A DNA stretch of 20,160 nt, taken from Candidatus Peribacteraceae bacterium. GTDB lineage: Bacteria > Patescibacteriota > Gracilibacteria > Peribacterales > Peribacteraceae. A program made the position numbers and the translations under genes. The DNA lies in the NCBI GenBank assembly GCA_018061525.1, contig JAGOUB010000004.1, positions 1 to 20,160 of the forward strand. The letters run 5' to 3'. Shown here one piece after another: positions 7,655 through 14,011 of the stretch. Numbering within the stretch: position 1 is the first letter of the stretch; each line of letters begins with the position of its first letter. The notes below the pieces were generated by a model that was not told where the DNA came from, made no database searches, and was given only the letters and a program-made list of their open reading frames with translations.

Positions 7655-7714
7655 ATGAAACAGACATTTCCTTTCCCGCTAGGGAAAGGAGGTGATCCCA
7701 TCTCGCGGGAGTAG
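7655..7714 (+). CDS. Mini-ORF 5, 19-residue peptide containing a 16S-tail complement
   Basis: Reads MKQTFPFPLGKGGDPISRE. GGAGG (7642-7646) lies 8 bases before the ATG, and CCGGAGGTACC with the following ATGAAAC is shared with mini-ORF 1. Within the frame, 7684-7698 reads GAAAGGAGGTGATCC, the exact complement of the common bacterial 16S rRNA 3' end. Half of it is paired in a perfect 9 bp hairpin TCCTTTCCC/GGGAAAGGA (7669-7690). A terminator follows at 7779. The RNA may act through pairing with the ribosome rather than through its peptide; this is inference. Confidence 0.45.
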   Translation: MKQTFPFPLGKGGDPISRE

Positions 7715-7778
7715 CGCGTATGCGCATAATCGATTCCCCGCGTGACAACAGCGCCAGGGCAGGCGCACCAGATCGTCC

Positions 7779-7808
7779 GCCGGCTACCTCAGGTAGCCGG
7801 CATTTTTT
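7779..7808 (+). terminator. Intrinsic terminator of mini-ORF unit 5
   Basis: Perfect 10 bp stem GCCGGCTACC / GGTAGCCGGC with a 3-base loop, then ATTTTTT. A small GCGCC/GGCGC hairpin (7751-7766) precedes it. Confidence 0.95.
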
Positions 7809-7836
7809 GACCTCAATCCTTCAAAATATGGGTGAT

Positions 7837-7897
7837 TTTGGCTCTGTGAAGCCTAATTTTTCCGGCCATTTCCCTACTTTTTCGGCTTCATGAAGCC
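7837..7897. promoter_or_regulatory. Pair of operator-like palindromes
   Basis: The perfect 14 bp palindrome GGCTTCATGAAGCC (7884-7897) has an imperfect copy GGCTCTGTGAAGCC about 45 bases upstream. Both are flanked by T-rich and A/T-rich runs, and the second lies just before TTGACA (7902-7907). This spacing suggests cooperative binding by a dimeric regulator. Confidence 0.45.
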
Positions 7898-8104
7898 AAA
7901 TTTGACAGTTTTTCAGATATATTCTTTCCATCACGGGTTGTCAGTCTAGGCAACTTGCGGAGGTCGAGGCGGGAGGGAGGGGTTTTCTCCGCAGGGACAA
8001 GCCAAGAAAGGTTGTCTATTTTGGATGACTCGTCAACGAGGACTGATCGACGGGGCGCCTGGCCGGAATAGCATGAGGACGCTTACTTCTTCCCCCCTGT
8101 CCGT

Positions 8105-8215
8105 ATGTTTGGTAACGACAAGAAGCAGCCCCTGCTCGGTGGTGACGAGAAGAAGCCGCACTTCGGCGGCGATGAGAAAAAGCCGCATCTGAGCGGCGAG
8201 CAGAAGAAGGCTTAA
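8105..8215 (+). CDS. 36-residue charged repeat protein
   Basis: Very small hydrophilic protein with near-identical repeats: GGDEKKPHF, GGDEKKPHL, then the degenerate SGEQKKA, after a related first unit (FGNDKKQPLL). No membrane segment or signal peptide. I do not recognise a family. The frame is convincing because of its repeat structure and because a clean terminator follows 16 bases after the stop. The leader before the ATG is a C/T run (TTCTTCCCCCCTGTCCGT) without a Shine-Dalgarno site, as in hppA and pfkA here. Histidines and acidic residues in each unit could bind metal, but this is a guess. Confidence 0.7.
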   Translation: MFGNDKKQPLLGGDEKKPHFGGDEKKPHLSGEQKKA

Positions 8216-8231
8216 GCCTCGGGCTTGGAAG

Positions 8232-8255
8232 GGGCGGCTTCAGCCGCCCTTTTTT
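8232..8255 (+). terminator. Intrinsic terminator after the 36-residue gene
   Basis: Perfect 7 bp stem GGGCGGC/GCCGCCC with a TTCA loop, then TTTTTT. Confidence 0.95.
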
Positions 8256-8279
8256 GTGCGTGGCGGCGGACGGGGATGG

Positions 8280-8285
8280 TACTGT
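8280..8285 (+). promoter_or_regulatory. -10 element of the FAD oxidoreductase gene, leaderless type
   Basis: TACTGT ends 7 bases before the ATG at 8293. No Shine-Dalgarno sequence. Confidence 0.45.
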
Positions 8286-8292
8286 GGCGTCC

Positions 8293-9636
8293 ATGGCTCA
8301 CGCCCACCGTTCGCCGTGGCTCGCGCAACTCGCGCACGACCGCCCGCACCACCGCTTGGAAGAAGACCACGAGACCGACGTTGCCGTGGTCGGCGCCGGC
8401 ATCGCCGGTGTCAGCACGGCCTACTTCCTACTCAAGAACACCAAGTTCAAGGTGCTCCTGCTGGACGCCGGGCGTATCGCCCACGGTGCCACCGGCCACA
8501 ACGCCGGCCAGGTGGTGAGTTATTTTGAGCGCCAATTGCCGGAGCTGGCCGAGGCCTACGGCGAGGAGAAGGCGGTGGCTGCCCAGGGGCTGGTGGAATC
8601 GGCTTGGGGCCTGATCGACGACATCATCCGCGACTGTGGGATTGACGCGCCGCTTCACCGCTGCCAGGGCTACTCGGGCTGGAGTACCGTCCCGCAGATC
8701 GTCCGCCGCCTGCGCGACAAGCAGCTGCGTAAGAAGCACGGGCTCCTCTCTGAGCCGCTGCTCGTCACGCTCGATCCGAAAGTGCTCAATGAGATCCCCG
8801 ATGAGCTGATGGCCTTCGCGCTGCCCGTGCCGCACTCGGTGGTACTGGGCGCACTCGTGACCGACGACATGTCGTTCCTGGCGGCGGACGTGGAATCAAA
8901 GGGCTGCCTGAACAGCGCGCTCTTCTGCGAGCAGCTGGTCGCCAGCCTGCGCGAGACCTACGGACCGCGCCTGACGGTGGTGGAGAACCTGCCCGTCACC
9001 GACGTAATCCTGCGCGAGGCAGACGCCGACCTGATCACGACGGGGCCGCGCATCATCGCCAAGCGCGTAGTGCTCTGCACCAACGGCTTCGAGAATTTCC
9101 GCATTGCCAACCTGGCTGGCGACGACATCAACCCGCGCTTCCACGCCAGCGTGCAGGGCGTGATCGGCTACATGGCCGGCTACACCGAGCCGCGTCCGGC
9201 GCCCGCCGTGGCCATCAGCTATGTGCGCGACGACCGCACCACCGACGCGTACCACTACCTCACCCGCCGCCCGTACGGCGCCGGTGAAGCCTCGCTGCTG
9301 TGCATCGGCGGTCCCGAGCGGCCGCTGCCGGCTTCGGCTACCTACGAGGCGGACGCGCCCTTTCCCGCGGCCATCGAAGAAGAGCTGGGACAGGCATTGC
9401 GAGGCGTCTATCGCGACCTGGATCCCAAGGCCCATCGCGACTTCCTTTGGCACGGCCTGATGGGCTACACGCCCACTGGCGTCCGTCGCATCGGCTACGA
9501 ACCCAAGAACCGCGTGCTGCTCTACAACCTGGGCTGCAACGGCGTGGGCATCCTGCCCTCTGTCTACGGCGGCAAGCGCATCTCGCAGCTTCTCTCTGGC
9601 ATGGAACTGCCGGATTCACTCTTTGATCCCGACTAA
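8293..9636 (+). CDS. FAD-dependent oxidoreductase, DAO family
   Basis: A 447-residue flavoprotein of the D-amino-acid oxidase/glycine oxidase-like superfamily, which oxidises amines or amino acids with bound FAD. The Rossmann motif GAGIAG is at 34-39 with the ribose-binding acidic residue in LLLDAG (D58), followed by the family's GATGHNAGQV at 65-74. The C-terminal FAD contact region reads GCNGVGILPSVYGGKRI. No Rieske domain and no signal peptide are present; it is probably cytoplasmic. The substrate cannot be inferred. The ATG at 8293 is chosen because a terminator occupies the bases just upstream and a -10 hexamer lies 7 bases before it. An earlier in-frame TTG at 8254 would lie inside the terminator. 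It converges with the 9680 gene. Confidence 0.9.
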   Translation: MAHAHRSPWLAQLAHDRPHHRLEEDHETDVAVVGAGIAGVSTAYFLLKNTKFKVLLLDAGRIAHGATGHNAGQVVSYFERQLPELAEAYGEEKAVAAQGLVESAWGLIDDIIRDCGIDAPLHRCQGYSGWSTVPQIVRRLRDKQLRKKHGLLSEPLLVTLDPKVLNEIPDELMAFALPVPHSVVLGALVTDDMSFLAADVESKGCLNSALFCEQLVASLRETYGPRLTVVENLPVTDVILREADADLITTGPRIIAKRVVLCTNGFENFRIANLAGDDINPRFHASVQGVIGYMAGYTEPRPAPAVAISYVRDDRTTDAYHYLTRRPYGAGEASLLCIGGPERPLPASATYEADAPFPAAIEEELGQALRGVYRDLDPKAHRDFLWHGLMGYTPTGVRRIGYEPKNRVLLYNLGCNGVGILPSVYGGKRISQLLSGMELPDSLFDPD

Positions 9637-9663
9637 AAACGCGGCCCGCCGGAGCGGACCGCG
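9635..9663 (-). terminator. Intrinsic terminator of the HD-like gene (minus strand)
   Basis: On the minus strand CGCGGTCCGC pairs with GGGCCGCG (one mismatch) and is followed by TTTTT. The T-run overlaps the stop codon of the oppositely directed oxidoreductase gene. Confidence 0.75.
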
Positions 9664-9679
9664 TCTTCGCGCCGAGCGA

Positions 9680-11182
9680 TCAGCCCTCTGGGAAGAGGCG
9701 CTTCACGTTCGGTTCCATGACCGTGAGCGTGCCGAGCAGGTAGCCCAGCGCGTCCAGGTCGTAGCCCTCGCCTTCAGGCTGCGATTGCGACATGCGCCAG
9801 ACGGCGAGCACACGCTCACGGTCGGCTGCGATGGATCCGAAGCTACCCACGCCGATCTCGGCGGCGACGGCGAGCGCGCGGTCTTGCACATCCTTGGTGG
9901 CCAGCATCTCGCGGGCGCTCTGGCGGCGGATGACCTCGTCGAGGCCGGTCACCTCCAGGTTCTTGACGGTGCGCAGGGCGGCGTCGCGCTCCTTGGCGAA
10001 TTGCACGAGTGAGAGCTCGTAGACCGTCGCCAGATTCTTGGCCGGCTTCTGCGTCACGGCGGCGTTCTTGAGCATGCCGTCGATGTTGCCGACGATCAGC
10101 GGGTAGCGCTTCTCGGTCTCGCCGCCGGTCCAACGGACAGCGCCGTCCCTATTCACGTCCAGGTCGCGCATGCGGCGGGCGGGCGTCAGGCGGTCGAGGG
10201 CATAGGCCACGGCCGCGATGGCGCGGGCGTCCTGCGGGTCGATGCCGAGCTCGTCGGCCGACTCATCGGCGATGCGGGCGCGGATCGCGTCGGCACGGTC
10301 CTGGGCCAGGGCCTCGCGTTCCACGGGGGAGAGCTCGGCCGGCGCGTCCTCGCCGCCCACTAAGAATGGCTGGCGCAGGTCGGCGGGGATGGCGCCGCCC
10401 ATGATGCGGGCGAAACCATCCACTAGCGGCGTGAGCGGGTAGCCCAGGTGGTGTGTGGCGTAGAGCTTGCTGAGGGCCAGCGCCTGGCGCTCGTCGAGGC
10501 CGGCCTGCTGGAGGGTCTCGCGGCCGTAGCGGACGCTGTTCACGCCGTGGCCGATGACGCGGCCGAGCAGGTGCTGCTTTACGGGGTTCTGGTCAGCGAG
10601 GCCGGCCTTGGCGAAGGCGGCCATGCGGTCGGACTGGTCCTTGGTGGCGCCGAGCGCCTGGTAGGTGTCCTTGAAGGCGGCCTCATCAGCCTCGTAGTCG
10701 GCCAGCGAGAGCGGGCCGGTGGGGCCGGCGTAGCCGCGGTCGTGCAGCTCGATGAAGGCGCGCAGCACCGGCTCGTAGGCGGCCGGTAAGTCACCGCGCT
10801 CGATCAGGCCGGAGAGCTGGGCGTGGTGGGAGTCCAGGTGAGGAGCGACGCCCTGCGGGTACTGCGGGCGCTCGGGGGAGCGGCCGTCGGTAGGCGTGAG
10901 CTTGGCAGTCAGGGCGCCGAAGGCTTCGGTCTGGGCGAAGGGGAGGACCGGCTCGCGCAGGGCCTCGGGGGCCGGGGCGGCCAGGATGGCGGCGACGCGG
11001 TCGGCGGCGACCGAGCGATCGGCCAGCAGGCGGTCGAGCGTGCTGCGGTCGTTCTGTGCCAGGCGCTCCAGTACGGAGCGGATGGCGGCGACGCGCGCGG
11101 ACACCAGGCCGGCATCGGGTGCGGAGGAGACGGCGGCGACCTCGTCGGCCAGCGTCTCAAGTGAAGAGTGGATGGTTCCCAT
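9680..11182 (-). CDS. Possible HD-domain protein, 500 aa
   Basis: No confident family. Residues ~119-255 carry a pattern like metal-dependent HD phosphohydrolases: H119/H120, then FIELHDRGYAG with H147-D148, then H204 and H212 (QHLLGRVIGHG), then LYATHHLGYPL with H244-H245, which resembles the HHE-GYP end of HD/HD-GYP domains. Spacings are loose, so activity is uncertain. A DLDVNRDGAV stretch (340-349) matches an EF-hand/dockerin-type calcium loop. The N-terminal 110 residues are helical and alanine-rich. No signal peptide or membrane segment. It has its own terminator and shares a 160 bp divergent promoter region with the winged-helix regulator, so it may be a regulated target of that protein. 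Alternative: an all-helical protein with chance histidines. Confidence 0.5.
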   Translation of the reverse strand: MGTIHSSLETLADEVAAVSSAPDAGLVSARVAAIRSVLERLAQNDRSTLDRLLADRSVAADRVAAILAAPAPEALREPVLPFAQTEAFGALTAKLTPTDGRSPERPQYPQGVAPHLDSHHAQLSGLIERGDLPAAYEPVLRAFIELHDRGYAGPTGPLSLADYEADEAAFKDTYQALGATKDQSDRMAAFAKAGLADQNPVKQHLLGRVIGHGVNSVRYGRETLQQAGLDERQALALSKLYATHHLGYPLTPLVDGFARIMGGAIPADLRQPFLVGGEDAPAELSPVEREALAQDRADAIRARIADESADELGIDPQDARAIAAVAYALDRLTPARRMRDLDVNRDGAVRWTGGETEKRYPLIVGNIDGMLKNAAVTQKPAKNLATVYELSLVQFAKERDAALRTVKNLEVTGLDEVIRRQSAREMLATKDVQDRALAVAAEIGVGSFGSIAADRERVLAVWRMSQSQPEGEGYDLDALGYLLGTLTVMEPNVKRLFPEG

Positions 11183-11188
11183 AAACGT

Positions 11189-11232
11189 GTTGGAATGGAA
11201 ATAGAACCAACCAGATCTTCCGACATTCCAAC
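11189..11232. promoter_or_regulatory. 9 bp inverted repeat upstream of the HD-like gene
   Basis: GTTGGAATG (11189-11197) and CATTCCAAC (11224-11232) are a perfect inverted repeat just before the minus-strand start at 11182. It could be an operator or a 5' hairpin of that transcript. Confidence 0.5.
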
Positions 11233-11272
11233 CTCGAATAGGGCTCTCTGTAGAGAGATATATCGCTGTTTA

Positions 11273-11339
11273 TCACCTACACGTAATTAACTTTTTAGGT
11301 GAATATGTACGGATGCCATTATTTCACCTATAATGTGAA
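11273..11339. promoter_or_regulatory. Three TTCACCTA-type boxes over the regulator promoter
   Basis: TCACCTA (11273-11279), its reverse TAGGTGAA (11296-11303), and TTCACCTA (11323-11330) lie between the divergent genes. The third overlaps the consensus -10 TATAAT (11329-11334), with GTGAA (11335-11339) completing an inverted repeat TTCAC-N7-GTGAA. The -10 ends 8 bases before the ATG at 11343, so the transcript is probably leaderless and repressed by a protein bound here. Confidence 0.6.
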
Positions 11340-11342
11340 TGT

Positions 11343-12206
11343 ATGTTCACGCTCGATCCCGCCTCCGCCCTGTTCAGCGCCGCCATCGAGGTGGTCGCCC
11401 GTTCGCCCGGCATCAGCGTGGGTGACCTGCATCACCGCCTGACCGACCGCGGCGAGAAGGTGACGCTCCAGCACGTCTACCGCCTGGTGAATCGCCTGGT
11501 CGACGACCGCATCTTCCTGAAGCGTAAAAAGGCTCTGCAGATCAACCTGCTCTGGCTCTCGAACCTGGAGCTCTTCGCGCAGGAAGCCAAAGGGCGCCTG
11601 CTGGAGGTGAAGGAGCTTGGCTCGCTGGCCGACCTGCCCGCCGGCAAGCGCACGCAGTTCTCGGTGCGCTCGGTGCAGGAGGCACAAGCGCTCTGGCACC
11701 ACCTGCTCATCCAGCTCAACCGCATCGTGCCGCGCGACGGCGAGCGCGTGCTCCACAAGTACTACTCGCACGCCTGGTGGCTCTTGAAGGACGAGGGCGA
11801 CCTCTCGTTTTACATGCGCATCGCCGAGCGCGGCGTGCGCTGCCTGTGGCTGCTCGGCAGCGACACCTACCTGGACCGACGCGCCCAGGACCGCGTGAAG
11901 GGCATCTTCGCCATCGCCCTCTCCGACCGGCCGCCGTTCCCCAAGGAGGGCTACAACCTGAACGTCTACGGCGAGTACGTGCTGGAGTGCGTCTTCCCGG
12001 CGGCGATCGCCGGGCACTTTGAGTCGCTCTTCAAGAGCGTGGAATCGGCCAAGGAGTGGAACCCCGCGGTGCTGGAGGACATCTTCCGGCTGCGGGCGCC
12101 CATCACCGTCTCGGTCACGCGCTCTGCCGCCAAGGCCAAGGAGCTGGCCGCTAAGATCGAACGGCTGATCCCGCTGCAGCTCAAGACCCGCAAACGCCGA
12201 AATTGA
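11343..12206 (+). CDS. Winged-helix regulator with unknown C-terminal domain
   Basis: A 287-residue protein. Residues ~5-72 look like a winged helix-turn-helix DNA-binding domain (SPGISVGDLHHRL, then VTLQHVYRLVNRLVDDRIFLKR as the recognition helix and wing). The rest (~75-270) is an unrecognised sensor-like domain rich in aromatic residues (KYYSHAWWLLKDEGDLSFYMRI, PKEGYNLNVYGEYVLECVF), ending in a basic tail KTRKRRN. The operator-like boxes over its own promoter suggest autoregulation, and the divergent 9680 gene is the obvious other target. The last 16 codons and the following 15 bases recur at 13763-13828, so a second copy of this gene once existed next to tRNA-Glu. No Shine-Dalgarno site; leaderless-type start. 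Confidence 0.75.
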   Translation: MFTLDPASALFSAAIEVVARSPGISVGDLHHRLTDRGEKVTLQHVYRLVNRLVDDRIFLKRKKALQINLLWLSNLELFAQEAKGRLLEVKELGSLADLPAGKRTQFSVRSVQEAQALWHHLLIQLNRIVPRDGERVLHKYYSHAWWLLKDEGDLSFYMRIAERGVRCLWLLGSDTYLDRRAQDRVKGIFAIALSDRPPFPKEGYNLNVYGEYVLECVFPAAIAGHFESLFKSVESAKEWNPAVLEDIFRLRAPITVSVTRSAAKAKELAAKIERLIPLQLKTRKRRN

Positions 12207-12221
12207 CCGATTGTGGCGGCC
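12156..12221 (+). repeat. 66 bp direct repeat, copy 1
   Basis: Spans the last 16 codons and stop of the winged-helix gene plus downstream bases ending GTGGCGGCC. It matches 13763-13828 over 66 bases without gaps; the six mismatches are all in coding positions and all synonymous. Confidence 0.9.
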
Positions 12222-12269
12222 TGGGGCGGCATTAGAGGCTTGTCATTTTATAGCCTTTTCCGCAGTGAT

Positions 12270-13691
12270 TCAGGCCTCAGTGATCCGCTTGCCAGCCACG
12301 AAGGTCTGGGCGATGCCTTCTTTGCCGTGGGCGTACTGTGGACGCAGTCGCACGCGGGCGTGGTCATCCGTCTCCACCTTGATGCTCTCGGCGCTGGTGT
12401 TCCTATTGGGTCCGACGGCGCTGAAGCCCAGGCGGGAAAAGGCCGCCGCCACGCCGTTATCCGCCTTGCCCGTGCTGCAGGAGTTGAGGACGATCCAAGC
12501 GCCGGGTTCCAGGCAGCCCTGCAGGGCGGCTCCCACCTCTGCATCGATATCTTCCACACCGATGTGCCTCTGGTTGAATCCCGGGTACATGCCATGGGTG
12601 TTGCCGTGCACGTCGAAGACGGCGGCGACCGCGGCGTGCCCCTCGCCGGCCGGCGCCTCAAGCAGGTAGCGCGAGCGCAGCTTCCCGGTCTGCTCGCAGA
12701 GGCTTTCTGGCGAATGGAACTCGATGATGCGCGTGAGGATGCCCTGCTTCTTCAGCTCAGCCGCCAACGTGCCGATGTACCGCGAATTCTGCAGGGCATG
12801 GTTGTGGTCGGAGTGGGCACCGGCCACGAGCGCGTATGGCCGATGCGCGTCGCGCTCGTCGAACTGCTGCAATAGGAGCTCGGGCGCATAACGCCCGAAA
12901 TGTACGATGCCGAAGCGGTCGTGCAAGGTGCCTGGCACATGCTCGCCCGGGCGCAGCTGCTCCAGCTGCAGGATGCGGTTGATGTTGTCCGTGATCCAGT
13001 GCCAGCTGTTCTCGCGGGTGTCCTCCCACAGGCGCCGCAGCGCCGCCGCGTCCAGGTCCGGAGGCAGTACCTCTCGCAGCACCGCCGTCGTGGCTTGCCG
13101 CACGTCCGCGTGCTCGCTGTAGAGGCACTGCACGAAGGTGTGCGTGCGGGAATCGTAGGGGATGGGATAGCGCAGCAGTCCGCGCCATTGCGGTGCCAAC
13201 GTCGCCAGCACCTTCCGTCGCTGGTACGGCGTGCCGTTGAGGAAGACCGGCAGCAGCAGGTCAATCATGTGATCGCTGGTTCCCGCTTCCAGGCGGGGCA
13301 ACAAAAGATCGGTCACGATGGCGGCCACTTCGGCGTCTTGCTCGCCACGGCTGATGCCCAGGTTCACCAGGACGTCGACGGCGGTCTGGCTCTTAGCCGG
13401 GTCATCGAGAAACTGGGCGAGTCGATCGATATGGGCCATGACGAACCGGACGGCATCGGGATGGCCGAGCGTGCCAACTTGCTGGAAGGCCCGGTAGAGC
13501 GTCTCGTCGTCCGACAGGTCTCCGCTCGCGACGACGCTGCGATGGAAGATGGGCTCGTCCAGGCGCAGGAGCTTCTGGGCGTGCTGCATCACGTCGTGCC
13601 GGGCTTGCGAGACGCGGGCGGCGCTCCGCTCTTGGAGTTGCCGCTCGCGTTCCGTTGCCGCTTCGGGCGGTCCCTGAGTGGATTCAGGCAT
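12270..13691 (-). CDS. HEAT-like repeat protein with caspase/CHAT-like domain
   Basis: A 473-residue protein I assign by fold pattern, not by a known family. Residues ~1-285 are helical and look like HEAT/ARM-type repeats. From ~295 the order fits clan CD (caspase-like) peptidases: a first strand and helix YALVAGAHSDHNHALQNSRY, then a hydrophobic strand ending in His-Gly (AVFDVHGNTHG, H362), then a strand ending in a cysteine (WIVLNSCSTGK, C405), then AFSRLGFSAVGPN as in CHAT domains. The 43-residue His-Cys distance is normal for the clan. Likely a cysteine peptidase of regulatory or cell-death type. Start 13691 is chosen because TATAAT ends 6 bases before it; a longer frame begins at 13763 but runs across this promoter. 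The gene lies between 66 bp direct repeats. Confidence 0.65.
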   Translation of the reverse strand: MPESTQGPPEAATERERQLQERSAARVSQARHDVMQHAQKLLRLDEPIFHRSVVASGDLSDDETLYRAFQQVGTLGHPDAVRFVMAHIDRLAQFLDDPAKSQTAVDVLVNLGISRGEQDAEVAAIVTDLLLPRLEAGTSDHMIDLLLPVFLNGTPYQRRKVLATLAPQWRGLLRYPIPYDSRTHTFVQCLYSEHADVRQATTAVLREVLPPDLDAAALRRLWEDTRENSWHWITDNINRILQLEQLRPGEHVPGTLHDRFGIVHFGRYAPELLLQQFDERDAHRPYALVAGAHSDHNHALQNSRYIGTLAAELKKQGILTRIIEFHSPESLCEQTGKLRSRYLLEAPAGEGHAAVAAVFDVHGNTHGMYPGFNQRHIGVEDIDAEVGAALQGCLEPGAWIVLNSCSTGKADNGVAAAFSRLGFSAVGPNRNTSAESIKVETDDHARVRLRPQYAHGKEGIAQTFVAGKRITEA

Positions 13692-13697
13692 CTGTCT

Positions 13698-13703
13698 ATT
13701 ATA
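13698..13703 (-). promoter_or_regulatory. -10 element of the caspase-like gene, leaderless type
   Basis: Consensus TATAAT on the minus strand, 6 bases before the ATG at 13691, in a locally AT-rich stretch. No Shine-Dalgarno sequence. Confidence 0.6.
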
Positions 13704-13759
13704 CAATAAAATCATTTTAAAGTCATGTACCGCTCGTGTGTCTTGGGTGCGGGCCCCGC

Positions 13760-13813
13760 GCAATCGAGCGGCTCATCCCACTGCAGCTGAAGACCCGCAA
13801 ACGTAGAAATTGA
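13760..13813 (+). pseudogene. Remnant 3' end of a second winged-helix regulator gene
   Basis: Encodes IERLIPLQLKTRKRRN and a stop, identical in protein to the end of the 11343 gene. DNA differences are only synonymous, which shows this copy was under protein-level selection before the rest of its gene was lost. Similarity stops abruptly at 13760-13763; nothing upstream matches the regulator. Confidence 0.75.
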
Positions 13814-13828
13814 CCGATTGTGGCGGCC
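13763..13828 (+). repeat. 66 bp direct repeat, copy 2
   Basis: Partner of 12156-12221. Its end includes TTGTGG, which serves as the -35 of the tRNA-Glu promoter, so this copy is likely to be in the original place next to the tRNA. Confidence 0.9.
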
Positions 13829-13845
13829 CCGGGCGTTGCTATACT
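13818..13845 (+). promoter_or_regulatory. Promoter of tRNA-Glu
   Basis: TTGTGG (13818-13823), 16-base spacer, TATACT (13840-13845), 16 bases before the mature tRNA. Confidence 0.65.
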
Positions 13846-13861
13846 CCTCGGGCGTTCCTTC

Positions 13862-13936
13862 GGCCCCATCGTCTAACGGTTAGGACACAGGATTTTCATT
13901 CCTGTAATCGGGGTTCGATTCCCCGTGGGGCTGCCA
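13862..13936 (+). tRNA. tRNA-Glu (UUC)
   Basis: Complete cloverleaf. Acceptor GGCCCCA pairs with TGGGGCT (one G-U), discriminator G and an encoded CCA at 13934-13936. The anticodon stem CAGGA/TCCTG carries loop TTTTCAT with anticodon TTC. The T arm is CGGGGTTCGATTCCCCG. It lies directly downstream of the duplicated 66 bp segment, so this tRNA site may be a preferred place for DNA gain or loss. Confidence 0.97.
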
Positions 13937-14011
13937 CCTTGAACGAAGAGTGCGATGGAACTATGAGACTCGGAACCAATTGTCAGACGTGGAACCAGTG
14001 CGCCAAATGGT

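Larger units (their letters stand above)
6643..8104. other. Gene-poor region with five mini-ORF RNA units
   Basis: No conventional gene is visible in these 1.46 kb. They hold four plus-strand units and one minus-strand unit (listed separately), each made of a promoter, structured leader, ribosome site, frame of 5-19 codons, and terminator; units 1, 2, 3 and 5 also have a clear extra hairpin at or after the frame. From 7809 to 8104 I see two similar operator-like sites, a TTGACA (7902-7907) without a good -10, and a purine-rich run near 7965-7983, but no gene until 8105. Confidence 0.7.

Noticed and set aside
7684..7698. Remnant of a 16S rRNA gene
   Set aside because: The bases on either side do not continue the 16S sequence beyond the 15-base match, and there is no other rRNA sequence in the window.
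6643..7808. Attenuator leaders controlling a downstream operon
   Set aside because: Each mini-ORF unit ends in its own terminator and is followed by the next unit's promoter, not by a gene. Unit 4 even points away from the next gene.
7955..7985. G-quadruplex in the purine-rich run GGCGGGAGGGAGGGG
   Set aside because: Only three runs of three or more Gs lie close together; a fourth is missing.
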